A DNA stretch of 64,000 bases from Falsiroseomonas frigidaquae. Lineage in GTDB: Bacteria; Pseudomonadota; Alphaproteobacteria; Acetobacterales; Acetobacteraceae. The notes beneath the pieces are model-generated. The model worked only from the letters and a program-made list of their open reading frames with translations. It ran no database searches and was not told where the DNA came from. The stretch covers positions 310,001-374,000 of the forward strand of contig NZ_JAAVTX010000007.1 in the NCBI RefSeq assembly GCF_012163145.1. Reading direction: 5' to 3'. How positions within the stretch are numbered: the stretch's first letter is position 1; the number at the start of each line of letters is the position of its first letter. Position numbers and translations under genes: made by a program. This document shows, in pieces, positions 1 to 8,499 of this stretch.

Positions 1-938
1 GCCATGGCGACGGCGCGGCGGATCGCCGGGTTGTTGAACGGCGGCTGCAGCGTGTTGAAACGGCAGACGCCATAGGTGCCGTCGAGCAGCCGCTGCTCCA
101 CCACCATCTCCCGGTTCCGCCGCATCAGCGGCAGCAGGTCGTGCAGCGGATATTCCCAGTAATCCTGCTCGCCCTGCATCATCGCATTGGCGCTGGTCGC
201 CGGGTCCGTGATGATGGTCCATTCGATACGGTCGATGTTCGGACGGCGGCCACCGGCCAAGCCGTCCACCGCCTCCTGCCGCGGCACGTAGCGCTCGTTC
301 TTCGCCCAGACGGCGCGCTGACCCGGGTTCCACTCGCCGGGGACGAACTTGAACGGGCCGCTGCCCACCGTGTCACGGATCTGGGTGAAGGCATCCGTGC
401 TGGCGATGCGTTCCGGCATGATGAAGCAGGGGAACTGCGTCTGGCCGAGCGCCATGGTCAGCAGCGGCACCGGGCGATGCAGGCGGAAGCGGAAGCGGCG
501 ATCATCCATCGCCTCCACCTCCGCGACATTGCCGATCAGCACCTGCATGAAGGGATCGCGCCGCGCCCAGCGCTTGATGGAGGCGACGGCATCCTTCGCC
601 AGCACCTTCTCCCCATCATGGAAGGCGAGGCCTTCGCGCAGGGTGAAGGTCCAGGTGAGCTTGTCGTCGGAGAGGGTCCAGCCCTCCGCCATCTGTGGCT
701 TGATCTCGCCCTTACTGTCCTGCGCGCAGATCTGGTCGTAGATCATGAAGGCGTGGTTGCGGGTGACCACCGCGGTGGTCCAGACCGGATCCACCGAGGT
801 CAGGTTCGCCTGCGGAATCACCCGCAGGCTTCGTGCCGCACCGCCCTGCGCCGAAACCACGCTGGGGGCCGCCACCGCCGCGGCCGAGGCCGCCATCAAT
901 CCACGCCGTCCAATCATCTGCCCATTCCCCTGTTCCAT
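1..938 (-). CDS. ABC transporter family-5 solute-binding protein (partial, C-terminus beyond window)
   Basis: Periplasmic receptor of the peptide/nickel/opine ABC class (SBP_bac_5). The start ATG at 938 is followed by a Tat-like leader (GRRGLM, then an alanine-rich stretch ending in SAQ). The mature part has family features: IPQANLTSVDPVWTT near residue 40, TLREGLAFHDG, and GSGPFKFVPGEW. About 312 residues are visible; the rest lies left of base 1. It is the third and last of three tandem paralogues on the minus strand, 9 bp after the stop of the previous one. Ligand unknown. An alternative in-frame start is ATG at 917. Confidence 0.9.
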   Translation of the reverse strand, partial: MEQGNGQMIGRRGLMAASAAAVAAPSVVSAQGGAARSLRVIPQANLTSVDPVWTTAVVTRNHAFMIYDQICAQDSKGEIKPQMAEGWTLSDDKLTWTFTLREGLAFHDGEKVLAKDAVASIKRWARRDPFMQVLIGNVAEVEAMDDRRFRFRLHRPVPLLTMALGQTQFPCFIMPERIASTDAFTQIRDTVGSGPFKFVPGEWNPGQRAVWAKNERYVPRQEAVDGLAGGRRPNIDRIEWTIITDPATSANAMMQGEQDYWEYPLHDLLPLMRRNREMVVEQRLLDGTYGVCRFNTLQPPFNNPAIRRAVAM

Positions 939-947
939 TGTCGTCGA

Positions 948-2555
948 TCAGTCGCGCTTGATGCCCCAGTACAGCGCGAGGCCGGGCACGCGGCCCGAGA
1001 GGTTGCTGCGGAGCGCGGTCAGCGACAGGTAGGCACCGACTGGGATGTAGGGCAGCTCATCCATCGCCACCTCCTGCATCTCCCGCCCCAGCCGCTGCTC
1101 CGCGGCGAGGTCCGGCGCCTCGAACCACGCATCGCGCAGCTCCTCCAGCTTCGGGATGTCGGGCCAGCCGAACCATGCGCCGGCGCCGTTGCCACGCAGC
1201 GGGAAATGCGCCGCGGGGTTGGCGAAGTCGAAGGAGGAGAAGGCGGTGAACAGCATGCTCCAGCCGCCGGCGGAAACCGGCTCACGCGAGGTGCGGCGCT
1301 GCACCGTGGTGCCCCAGTCGGTCAGCACGATATCCGCGTTGAAGCCCATCCGCCGCACCAGGTCGGCACCCACCTGCGTCATCGCCGACGGCGCCAGGAT
1401 GTCGGTCGGGCCGATCAGGCGCATCACCTCGTTGTCGTAGCCGGCTTCCTGCATCAGCGCCTTGGCGCGGTCGATGCTGCGCGGGCCGGTCAGCGCGCCC
1501 ATCGCCGCGTCATTGGCCATCGGCGTGCCCGGCGTGAAGAAGCCGGTGGCGGCGTTGAAGTTCGCCGGGTCGGTGCCGACGATCGCCTGCATGAAGTCGG
1601 ACTGGCTGATCGCCGGCAGCATCGCCTGGCGCAGCTTCTTGTTGTTGAAGGGCGCGTGCAGGTGGTTGAAGCGCAGGATGCCGGTCAGCGGCAGCGGGTC
1701 GATCGCCTCGATCCGGACGTTACGGTTGCGGCGCAGCAGCTGCTGGATCTCCGGCGGCGGCTGCTCGTACCAGTCGATCTCACCGGTCTGGATCGCCGCG
1801 GCTGAGGTCGCGGCATCGGTGATGATGTGCCACTCGACGCGGTCGAAATGCACGATCTTCGGCCCCGCCGTCAGGCTCGGCGTGCCGGAGGAAACCGGCA
1901 CGTAGTCGGCGTTGCGGGTGTACACCACCATGGAGCCGGAATTGTATTCATCCGCCTTGAAGCGGAACGGACCGCTGCCCACCGCCTCGCGGATCTGCGT
2001 GAAGGCGTCCGTGCTGGCCAGGCGTTCCGGCATGATGAAGGCCGGGCTGTTGGAAACCTGACCGAGCGCCGCGAACAGCAGCGGAAAGGGCCGCTTAAGG
2101 CTGAACTGCAGGCGCTTGTCGTCCAGCGCCGTCAGGCTGTCCGTCAGCGAGGCCAGCTTCTGCCCGAAGGGATTGCGCTTCATCCAGCGGGAGACGCTGG
2201 CCACCGCATCCTTCGCAAGAACCGGCGTGCCGTCGTGGAATTTCAGCCCGTCGCGCAGCGTGATGATGATGCGGCGCCCGCCATCCTCGGACACATGGCC
2301 GGCGGCCATCTGCGGCTGCGGGCGGAACTGCGAATCCAGCCCGTACAGCGTGTCATAGATCATGTGGCCGTGGTTGCGGGTGATGTTCGCCGTGGTCCAG
2401 ATCGGGTCCAGGCTGGTGAGATTCGCCTGCGGCACCATCTTCAACACGCGGTTCTGCGCCGGCTGCGCGATGGCGAAGCGCGGCAGCGAAGTGGCGCCAC
2501 CGATCGCCGCGCCACCAATAGCTGCGCCTGTCTTCAGCAGATCCCTGCGAAGCAT
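948..2555 (-). CDS. ABC transporter family-5 solute-binding protein
   Basis: Periplasmic dipeptide/oligopeptide-type receptor of 535 residues, the usual length for SBP_bac_5. I chose ATG 2555 because GGGAGA lies just upstream and the protein then opens with a leader, MLRRDLLKTGAAIGG. Diagnostic stretches are LKMVPQANLTSLDPIWTT, ITLRDGLKFHDGTPV and GSGPFRFKADEYN. It is clearly a paralogue of the proteins encoded on both sides (same order of motifs). No permease or ATPase is in view, so the receptors may serve one transporter encoded left of the window or elsewhere. Substrate cannot be read from the sequence. Confidence 0.92.
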   Translation of the reverse strand: MLRRDLLKTGAAIGGAAIGGATSLPRFAIAQPAQNRVLKMVPQANLTSLDPIWTTANITRNHGHMIYDTLYGLDSQFRPQPQMAAGHVSEDGGRRIIITLRDGLKFHDGTPVLAKDAVASVSRWMKRNPFGQKLASLTDSLTALDDKRLQFSLKRPFPLLFAALGQVSNSPAFIMPERLASTDAFTQIREAVGSGPFRFKADEYNSGSMVVYTRNADYVPVSSGTPSLTAGPKIVHFDRVEWHIITDAATSAAAIQTGEIDWYEQPPPEIQQLLRRNRNVRIEAIDPLPLTGILRFNHLHAPFNNKKLRQAMLPAISQSDFMQAIVGTDPANFNAATGFFTPGTPMANDAAMGALTGPRSIDRAKALMQEAGYDNEVMRLIGPTDILAPSAMTQVGADLVRRMGFNADIVLTDWGTTVQRRTSREPVSAGGWSMLFTAFSSFDFANPAAHFPLRGNGAGAWFGWPDIPKLEELRDAWFEAPDLAAEQRLGREMQEVAMDELPYIPVGAYLSLTALRSNLSGRVPGLALYWGIKRD

Positions 2556-2676
2556 ACCATTCTCCCGTTCGAGCCTTCCCGAGAGTGGATCAGACCAGCC
2601 CTGCGCCGTTCCCGCAAGACGCATCCGGCGGAGAGGGTGCACCCCGCTCCGCCGCAACCAGCTTCAGGCGCGCATA

Positions 2677-2756
2677 CGGCGTGCCAACAGGCACGCCGCG
2701 TGTGACGCGTGACGCGCCCTCAGGCGCGCTTCGTGTGACGCGCCCTCAGGCGCGCT
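2677..2756. repeat. Hairpin and duplicated 20-bp palindromic repeat between two SBP genes
   Basis: Three hairpins sit within 80 bp. The first is a 9-bp perfect stem at 2677-2698 (CGGCGTGCC, loop AACA, GGCACGCCG). Then a 20-bp direct repeat, GACGCGCCCTCAGGCGCGCT, occurs at 2711-2730 and 2737-2756. Each copy folds as CGCGCC, loop CTCA, GGCGCG. The second copy overlaps the end of the upstream SBP gene: its stop codon (2746-2748) lies in the loop. It may act as a REP-like mRNA stabiliser or attenuator between cistrons, or be a duplicated gene end. Confidence 0.75.
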
Positions 2757-4347
2757 GGACATTCCAGAACAGCGGCAGGCCCTTCAGCACGCCCGAGATG
2801 TCCCGCCGATAGGCGGTGGCCTGGAAATACTGGCCGAGCGGCAGGTAGGGCACTTCCTGGAAGGCCACTTCCTGGATCTGCCGTGCCAGCGCCTGCTGCG
2901 CCGGCAGGTCGGGCGCCTCGAACCAGGCCTGGCGCAGCTCCTCGATCTTCGGAATCGTCGGCCAGCCGAACCAGGCCTGCTGGCCGTGGCCGCGCAGGCT
3001 CTGGTGCACGCCCGGGTTGAACATGTCGAGGCCGGACCAGAAGGTGAAGAACATGTTCCAGCCGCCCTTGTCCGGCGCCTCCCGGCTCGCGCGGCGCTGC
3101 ACCACGGTGCCCCAGTCGGTGGAGATGTAGTCCACATTCATGCCGACGCGCCGCATCATGTCGTTGCCGACCTGCGCCAGTGCGTTCAGCGACGGGAAGT
3201 CGGACGCCGCGATCAGCGTCACCTTCTCGCCGTTATAGCCGGCGGCGGCGAGCTCGCGCTTCACCTTCTCCACGTCGCGCGGGCTGGTGACGGCCTCGAG
3301 CCCCGCATCGGAGGCCAGCGGCGTGCCCGGCGGGAAGAAGCCGATCCCCTCGCGCCACAGGCTGCGATCCGTGCCGATCACGGCGGTCATGAAATCCGCC
3401 TGGTTCACCGCGCCGAGCAGCGCACGGCGCACCGCCGGCTTGTCGAAGGGCGGGTGCAGGTGGTTGAAGCGCGCGATCGCCAGCAGGCCGGTCGGGTCCG
3501 GGATCTCCAGCACGATGTTGCGGTTGCGGCGCAGCAGCGGCTGCAGGTCGCCGGTCGGCTGCTCCCACCAATCCATCTCGCCGCTCTGCAGCGCCGCGGC
3601 GGCGGTCGCCGCATCCGGCGTCACATGCCATTCGACGCGGTCGAACTTCGCCACCTTCGGCCCGGCGGTCCAGCTCGCCTCGCCTTGCGGGCGCGGCACA
3701 TAGTCGGCGAAGCGCTCATAGACCACGCGCGCACCCGGCACGCGCTCGCCTGCGACGAACTTGAACGGCCCGCTGCCGATCAGGTCGCCGGTGATCGGCG
3801 TGGTCGGCGACTGGCTGGCCAGGCGCTCCGGCATCATGAAGGCAACGGGGGTGGAGGGCTTGCCCAGCGCCTCGAACAGCAGGGGGAAGGGCTTCTTCAG
3901 CCGGAACAGGATGGTCTTGTCGTCCGGCGCCGCCAGCTCATCGGTCTGCGCCATCAGCACCTGGCCGAGCGCATCGCGCGCCGCCCAGCGGCGGATCGAG
4001 GCGACACAATCCTTCGCCGTCACCGCCGCGCCGTCATGCCATTTCAGCCCGTCGCGCAGGGTGATGGTGACGCGCTTGCCGTCATCCTCCACCGTGTGGC
4101 CCTGGGCCATCTGGGGCTGCGCCTTGTAGTCGGCATCGAAGCCGTACAGGGTATCCCAGATCAGGTAGGCGTGGTTGCGCGTGACATAGGCGGTGGTCAC
4201 GATGGGATCGACCACCGCGAGGTCCGCCTGCGGGATGAATTTCAACACGCGGGACGCGGTTGGGGTCCCCTGGCCGAAGGCAGGCATGCCAAGGCCGGAA
4301 GCGCCGAGCGCCGCCCCGGCGCCGGTCAGAAGATGGCGACGCAACAT
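2746..4347 (-). CDS. ABC transporter family-5 solute-binding protein
   Basis: First of the three tandem receptors in transcription order, 533 residues. Start ATG 4347 gives a Tat/Sec-type leader (MLRRHLLTGAGAALGASG, then AFGQ). SBP_bac_5 landmarks are FIPQADLAVVDPIVTTAY, ITLRDGLKWHDGAAV and GSGPFKFVAGERV. It lies 102 bp downstream of the aldehyde dehydrogenase gene on the same strand, so co-transcription is plausible. A 7-bp hairpin with an AGG loop (4373-4389) sits in that gap and could tune receptor level. The stop codon is buried in the palindromic repeat described at 2737-2756. Confidence 0.92.
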   Translation of the reverse strand: MLRRHLLTGAGAALGASGLGMPAFGQGTPTASRVLKFIPQADLAVVDPIVTTAYVTRNHAYLIWDTLYGFDADYKAQPQMAQGHTVEDDGKRVTITLRDGLKWHDGAAVTAKDCVASIRRWAARDALGQVLMAQTDELAAPDDKTILFRLKKPFPLLFEALGKPSTPVAFMMPERLASQSPTTPITGDLIGSGPFKFVAGERVPGARVVYERFADYVPRPQGEASWTAGPKVAKFDRVEWHVTPDAATAAAALQSGEMDWWEQPTGDLQPLLRRNRNIVLEIPDPTGLLAIARFNHLHPPFDKPAVRRALLGAVNQADFMTAVIGTDRSLWREGIGFFPPGTPLASDAGLEAVTSPRDVEKVKRELAAAGYNGEKVTLIAASDFPSLNALAQVGNDMMRRVGMNVDYISTDWGTVVQRRASREAPDKGGWNMFFTFWSGLDMFNPGVHQSLRGHGQQAWFGWPTIPKIEELRQAWFEAPDLPAQQALARQIQEVAFQEVPYLPLGQYFQATAYRRDISGVLKGLPLFWNVQRA

Positions 4348-4449
4348 TTTTCGTTGTCTCCCAGATCGCATCCGCGGCGAGGCGCCGCGTCAGCCCTGAC
4401 CGCCAAGGGAACAGCCTTCCCCCTCCCGATGCAAGGCCCGCAAATGGCG

Positions 4450-5970
4450 CTACCCCGGTCGGTGCCCGAAGCCCAGCGCCGGCGTCTCCGCCGTTTCCAC
4501 CCACACCGCCTTGGACTGGGTATAGGCCGCCAGCGCCTCCACCCCCGAGGACCTTCCATGGCCGCTGGCGCCAAAGCCGCCAAACGGCACGGAGACATGG
4601 ATGGTGCCGTAGCCGTTCACCCAGAAGCTGCCCGCCCGCACCCCGGCCGCCACCCGATGCGCCCGGCCCAGGTCGCGCGTCCACACGGCACCGGCCAGGC
4701 CGTAGGGGGTGGCATTGGCCAGCGCCACCGCTTCCGCCTCCTCCTCGAAGGGAATCGCGGCGACCACGGGGCCGAAGATTTCCGTCTGGGCGGCGCGCGC
4801 GCCGTTGGACAGGCCGGACAGGATGCTGGGCATCACCCAGAAGCCATCGGATGGCAGGCTTTCGGCGCGTGGCGCGGCCAGCAATTCCGCGCCCTCGGCC
4901 ACGCCATCCGCCACCATCTGCGTCACATGCGCGAATTGCCGCGCGGTCGCCACCGGCCCGACCTCCGTCGCCGCATCCAGCGGATCGCCCAGCCGGATTT
5001 TCGTGGAGGCCTCCGCCAGCATCGCCACGAACCGGTCATGCACCGACCGCTGCACCAGCAGCCGGGACCCGGCGACGCAGCTCTGGCCCGAACTGGCGAA
5101 GATCGCCTGCTGTGCGCCCTGCACGGCGGCCGGCAGATCCGCATCGGCGAAGACGATATTGGCCGATTTGCCGCCGAGCTCCAGCACGCAGGGGATCATC
5201 CGCGCCGCGCAGGCCGCCGCGATGCGGCTGGCGCTGGCCGCGCCGCCGACGAAGGTCACCATGGCGATTTCGGGTGCCGCCAGCAGCGCCTCCCCGCTCG
5301 TGGCACCCAGGCCGGCCACCACCTGCACCAGCCCGCGCGGCAGCCCGGCTTCCACCGCCAGCAGGCCGAAGGCCAGCGAGGTCAGCGGCGTGTATTCGGA
5401 TGGCTTCAGCACCACGGCGTTGCCCGCCGCGATCGCCGGCAGCACGTTCCAGCCGCAGGTGAAGATCGGCGCGTTCCACGGCGTGATGGCCAGCACCACG
5501 CCCATCGGCTCCCGCCGAATGATGACGGTGTGGCCGGAGGGCACGGGCACGGTGCGGCCCTCGATCTTGTCGCACCAGCCGGCCCAGTATTCCGCCATCT
5601 CCGCGACGCGGGCGACCTGCGCCCGGCAGTCGCGCAGCGGCTTGCCGGCATTGGCCGATTCCAGCCGCGCCAGCGCCTCCGCATCCCGGCGCACCAGCGC
5701 GCCCAGCGCCCAGATGCGCCGGCCACGCTCCGCGGCGCTCAGCGCCATCCATTCGCGTTGCGCCCGCGCGGCGCCCGCCGCCGCCTGGCGCGCCACCTCG
5801 GCGCCGGCATCGGCGTAATCCACCATCGGCAGGCCGGTGGCGGGGTCCTGCAGGGTGATGGTGCCACCCTGCCCCGCCGTCACCTCCCCCTGCAGCACGC
5901 TGCCGATGCGGCCGCCGAGCAGCCGCGCGATTTCCTCGGACAGTACCGTCTTCGCCGCGAACATGCTCAT
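4450..5970 (-). CDS. Aldehyde dehydrogenase family protein
   Basis: NAD(P)-dependent oxidation of an aldehyde to the acid in the cytoplasm; 506 residues, the usual ALDH length. Visible catalytic elements are TPWN with Asn166, Glu264 in LELGGKSAN, and the nucleophile Cys298 in SSGQSCVAG, plus EIFGPVV and the C-terminal PFGGFGASGHG. The start ATG at 5970 overlaps the stop of the upstream dehydrogenase (ATGA), which implies translational coupling. The pairing with a hydroxyacid dehydrogenase and peptide-type receptors suggests a small catabolic operon. Substrate not deducible; betaine-, succinate-semialdehyde- or 5-carboxymethyl-type ALDHs are all possible. Confidence 0.9.
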   Translation of the reverse strand: MSMFAAKTVLSEEIARLLGGRIGSVLQGEVTAGQGGTITLQDPATGLPMVDYADAGAEVARQAAAGAARAQREWMALSAAERGRRIWALGALVRRDAEALARLESANAGKPLRDCRAQVARVAEMAEYWAGWCDKIEGRTVPVPSGHTVIIRREPMGVVLAITPWNAPIFTCGWNVLPAIAAGNAVVLKPSEYTPLTSLAFGLLAVEAGLPRGLVQVVAGLGATSGEALLAAPEIAMVTFVGGAASASRIAAACAARMIPCVLELGGKSANIVFADADLPAAVQGAQQAIFASSGQSCVAGSRLLVQRSVHDRFVAMLAEASTKIRLGDPLDAATEVGPVATARQFAHVTQMVADGVAEGAELLAAPRAESLPSDGFWVMPSILSGLSNGARAAQTEIFGPVVAAIPFEEEAEAVALANATPYGLAGAVWTRDLGRAHRVAAGVRAGSFWVNGYGTIHVSVPFGGFGASGHGRSSGVEALAAYTQSKAVWVETAETPALGFGHRPG

Positions 5971-6815
5971 TTCCCCCCGAGGATGGCGGCGGGCACGTGG
6001 TTGAAGTCGGCGCTGTCGGCCACCTGCGCCGCCTCCCATTGCGCCGCCGCCGGGCCGCAGACCGGCAGCGCGGCGCCGACGCTCTCGGCCAGCGCCAGGG
6101 CCAGCCGCACATCCTTCCGCATCAGCCCCGCCGAGAAACCCGAATCGAAACCGCCCGGCAGGATCCACCTGGGGAAGTTCACCTCGGTCGCGGCGGAGCG
6201 GCCGGAGGCCGCGTTGACCACCGGCAGCAGCGCCTCCGGCGCCACCCCGGCCAGCGCGCCCAGGCGCAGCGCCTCCCCGGCCACGGCCAGGTGGGTCGCG
6301 ACCATCAGGTTGTTCACCAGCTTGGCCACCTGCCCCGCGCCCGGCCCGCCGACATGCACCAGCTTCGTCGCGACCAGCGCCAGGGCCGAACGCGCGCGCT
6401 CGATCGCCGCGGCGTCCCCGCCCAGCATCATCGCCAGCGTGCCCGCGGCCGCCCCGGCCGGGCCGCCGGAGACCGGCGCATCCAGGTAGTCCACGCCCCA
6501 ATCGGACGCCGCGGCGGCGAAGCGCTGCGCGGCCAGCGGGTCCAGCGTCGAGGTATCCGCGACCACCGCCTGCTTCGGCAGCGCCGGCAGCAGCGCCAGC
6601 ATCACCGCCTCCACCGCGCGGTCCTGCGGCAGGGACAGCAGCATCACCGGCGCCGCGGCCTGTTCCACCTTCGCCACCACCTGCACGCCGCGCGCCCGCG
6701 CCCCGTCGCACCGGCCGGCATCGAGGTCGAAGCCCAGCACCTCCGCCCCCTGCTCCACCAGCCTGCCGGCCATGGCGAGCCCCATCTGCCCCAGCCCCAC
6801 CACACCGATCCGCAT
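5967..6815 (-). CDS. NAD(P)-dependent beta-hydroxyacid dehydrogenase (3-hydroxyisobutyrate dehydrogenase-like)
   Basis: Rossmann-fold reductase of 282 residues. GLGQMG at residues 7-12 binds the dinucleotide, SGGPAGA near 116 is the substrate loop, and Lys165 in GQVAKLVNN is the expected catalytic lysine. Start ATG 6815 was chosen because the fold begins immediately (MRIGVVGLG); the frame is open further upstream but codes no recognisable sequence. It is the first gene of the minus-strand operon and is coupled by ATGA to the aldehyde dehydrogenase. Likely 3-hydroxyisobutyrate, tartronate-semialdehyde or a related 3-hydroxyacid; the exact substrate is unknown. Confidence 0.9.
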   Translation of the reverse strand: MRIGVVGLGQMGLAMAGRLVEQGAEVLGFDLDAGRCDGARARGVQVVAKVEQAAAPVMLLSLPQDRAVEAVMLALLPALPKQAVVADTSTLDPLAAQRFAAAASDWGVDYLDAPVSGGPAGAAAGTLAMMLGGDAAAIERARSALALVATKLVHVGGPGAGQVAKLVNNLMVATHLAVAGEALRLGALAGVAPEALLPVVNAASGRSAATEVNFPRWILPGGFDSGFSAGLMRKDVRLALALAESVGAALPVCGPAAAQWEAAQVADSADFNHVPAAILGGK

Positions 6816-6947
6816 GCGCCGAAATCCCTCCAGACGTGTAACAAGGCTCGCAGCCGGTGCCGCCGCCGGCAAGCTGCCGCCTTTTGGTCATGCTGTGGTG
6901 CTTTGACGTGGCCCGCCGCCGCACCACTTCCCCTGCATGGAAACGAC

Positions 6948-7403
6948 ATGCCCGCACGCACCGCCGAAACCCTGATCGCGCGCCTCGGCCCGGAACGGTG
7001 GGCCGGCATGATGCAGTTCCTGCGATTCGGCGTGGTCGGGACCGCCGGCTTCGTGGTGGATACCGCGGTGCTCTATGCCGGGCTGGCGCTCGGACTCGGG
7101 CTGTATTCGGGGCGCGCCGTATCCTACCTGGCGGCGGCCAGCACCACCTGGGCGCTGAACCGCGCCTGGACCTTCCGCGCCGCGCCGCGCGCACCGATGG
7201 CCCGGCAATGGGCGCTGTTCCTGCTGGTCAACCTGATCGGCTTCGCCTGCAACTACGGCACCTATGCCCTGCTTGTGGCCGGCGTGCCGCTGGTCGCGGC
7301 GCATCCGGTGCTGGGCGTGGCGGCGGGCGCGCTGGCCGGCATGGTGGGGAATTTCTGGCTCTCGCGCCGCTTCGTCTTCAATGCCAGCCGGGCCGCTGCA
7401 TGA
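6948..7403 (+). CDS. GtrA family membrane protein
   Basis: Small polytopic protein (151 residues) of the GtrA/DPMS family, which moves polyprenyl-linked sugars across the inner membrane or anchors their synthase. It has four hydrophobic segments, the family opening FLRFGVVGTAGFVVDTAVLY, and the end GNFWLSRRFVF. The TGA stop overlaps the ATG of the following glycosyltransferase. That pairing is typical for lipid-linked glucose or similar sugar modification of surface polysaccharide. Confidence 0.9.
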   Translation: MPARTAETLIARLGPERWAGMMQFLRFGVVGTAGFVVDTAVLYAGLALGLGLYSGRAVSYLAAASTTWALNRAWTFRAAPRAPMARQWALFLLVNLIGFACNYGTYALLVAGVPLVAAHPVLGVAAGALAGMVGNFWLSRRFVFNASRAAA

Positions 7404-8368
7404 CCCAGCCGCCCCGGATCGCCGTGCTGATCCCCTGCTACAACGAGGAAGTGGCGATCCCGAAGGTGGTCGCCGATTTCCGGGCCGCGCTGCCGGGCGC
7501 CACCATCCATGTCTATGACAACAACAGCCAGGACGGCACGGTGGCCGCCGCCCGCGCCGCCGGCGCCCAGGTGATGCGGGAGACGCAGCAGGGCAAGGGC
7601 CATGTGGTCCGCCGGATGCTGGCCGACATCGAGGCCGATTTCTACGTCCTGGTCGATGGCGACGACACCTACGACGCCGCCGCCGCGCCCGAGATGCTGC
7701 GCCTGGCAATGGAGGAACGCCTCGACATGGTCACCGGCACGCGGGTGACGGAGGCCGAGGCCGCCTATCGCCCGGGCCATGTGCTGGGCAACCAGGTGCT
7801 GACCGGCCTGGTCCGGGTGATCTTCGGCAACCGGGTGACGGACATGCTCTCCGGCTACCGGGTATTCTCCCGCCGCTTCGCCAAATCCTTCCCGGCGCTG
7901 GCCGAGGGCTTCGAGACCGAGACGGAATTCACCGTGCATGCGCTGGAGCTGCGGATGCCGGTGGGCGAGGTGCCGAGCGGCTACCGGGCGCGGCCGCCGG
8001 GCAGCACCTCCAAGCTCAACACCTGGCGAGACGGCTTCCGCATCCTCAATGCCATCCTGCTGCTGGTGCGGCGGGAACGGCCGCTGCCCTTCTTCGCACT
8101 GATCGCCCTGGTCCTGGCCGGCACCGGGCTCGGCCTCGCCATCCCGGTGCTGCACACCTTCCTGGCCACCGGGCTGGTGCCCAGGCTGCCCACCGCCGTG
8201 CTGTCCATGGGCCTGATGTTGCTGGCCTTCCTGTCGCTCGCCTGCGGGCTGATCCTGGATACGGTGACGCGCGGACGGGTCGAGGCGAAGCGGATGGCCT
8301 ATCTCGCCATCCCGGCGCCGGCTTTCGTGAGCGGGGCTGTCATCACTCCGGAAACAACCCCGAGGTAA
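7400..8368 (+). CDS. Family 2 glycosyltransferase (polyprenyl-phosphate sugar synthase-like)
   Basis: GT-A fold transferase of 322 residues. The N-terminus reads IAVLIPCYNEE; VDGDDTYD near residue 90 is the DXD-type nucleotide-sugar site; two C-terminal membrane helices follow (about residues 233-256 and 270-292). This matches dolichyl/undecaprenyl-phosphate sugar synthases. The start ATG 7400 is fused to the GtrA stop (ATGA), so the two are made together. Probably supplies a lipid-linked sugar for envelope glycan decoration. The C-terminal tail after residue 300 is short and non-conserved-looking. Confidence 0.88.
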   Translation: MTQPPRIAVLIPCYNEEVAIPKVVADFRAALPGATIHVYDNNSQDGTVAAARAAGAQVMRETQQGKGHVVRRMLADIEADFYVLVDGDDTYDAAAAPEMLRLAMEERLDMVTGTRVTEAEAAYRPGHVLGNQVLTGLVRVIFGNRVTDMLSGYRVFSRRFAKSFPALAEGFETETEFTVHALELRMPVGEVPSGYRARPPGSTSKLNTWRDGFRILNAILLLVRRERPLPFFALIALVLAGTGLGLAIPVLHTFLATGLVPRLPTAVLSMGLMLLAFLSLACGLILDTVTRGRVEAKRMAYLAIPAPAFVSGAVITPETTPR

Positions 8369-8395
8369 AAGGGCGTGGACGGAACCTTACGCGAA

Positions 8396-8408
8396 AGGGT
8401 TCAACCCT
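8396..8408. promoter_or_regulatory. 13-bp palindrome upstream of the type I secretion operon
   Basis: AGGGTT-C-AACCCT is a perfect palindrome about 90 bp ahead of the first gene of the secretion operon. It is followed by a T-rich stretch (TTTGTTTTA) unlike the surrounding GC-rich DNA. It could be an operator or the weak end hairpin of the glycosyltransferase transcript. A loose promoter (TTGTTT at 8414, TGCTAG at 8437, 17-bp spacing) follows. Function is inferred from position only. Confidence 0.35.
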
Positions 8409-8499
8409 CACGTTTGTTTTATCGCGGCGCCCCGCATGCTAGGACGCCGCCTCCCGGAGTTCCCGCCGGAACCACCGGCCAGTTGCACGGACACATGAC

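Noticed and set aside
2986-6489. A plus-strand open frame of about 1,167 codons opposite the SBP, ALDH and dehydrogenase genes
   Set aside because: It is Arg/His/Gly-rich shadow coding caused by GC-rich third positions; it is antisense to three clear enzyme and receptor genes and has no domain or ribosome site.
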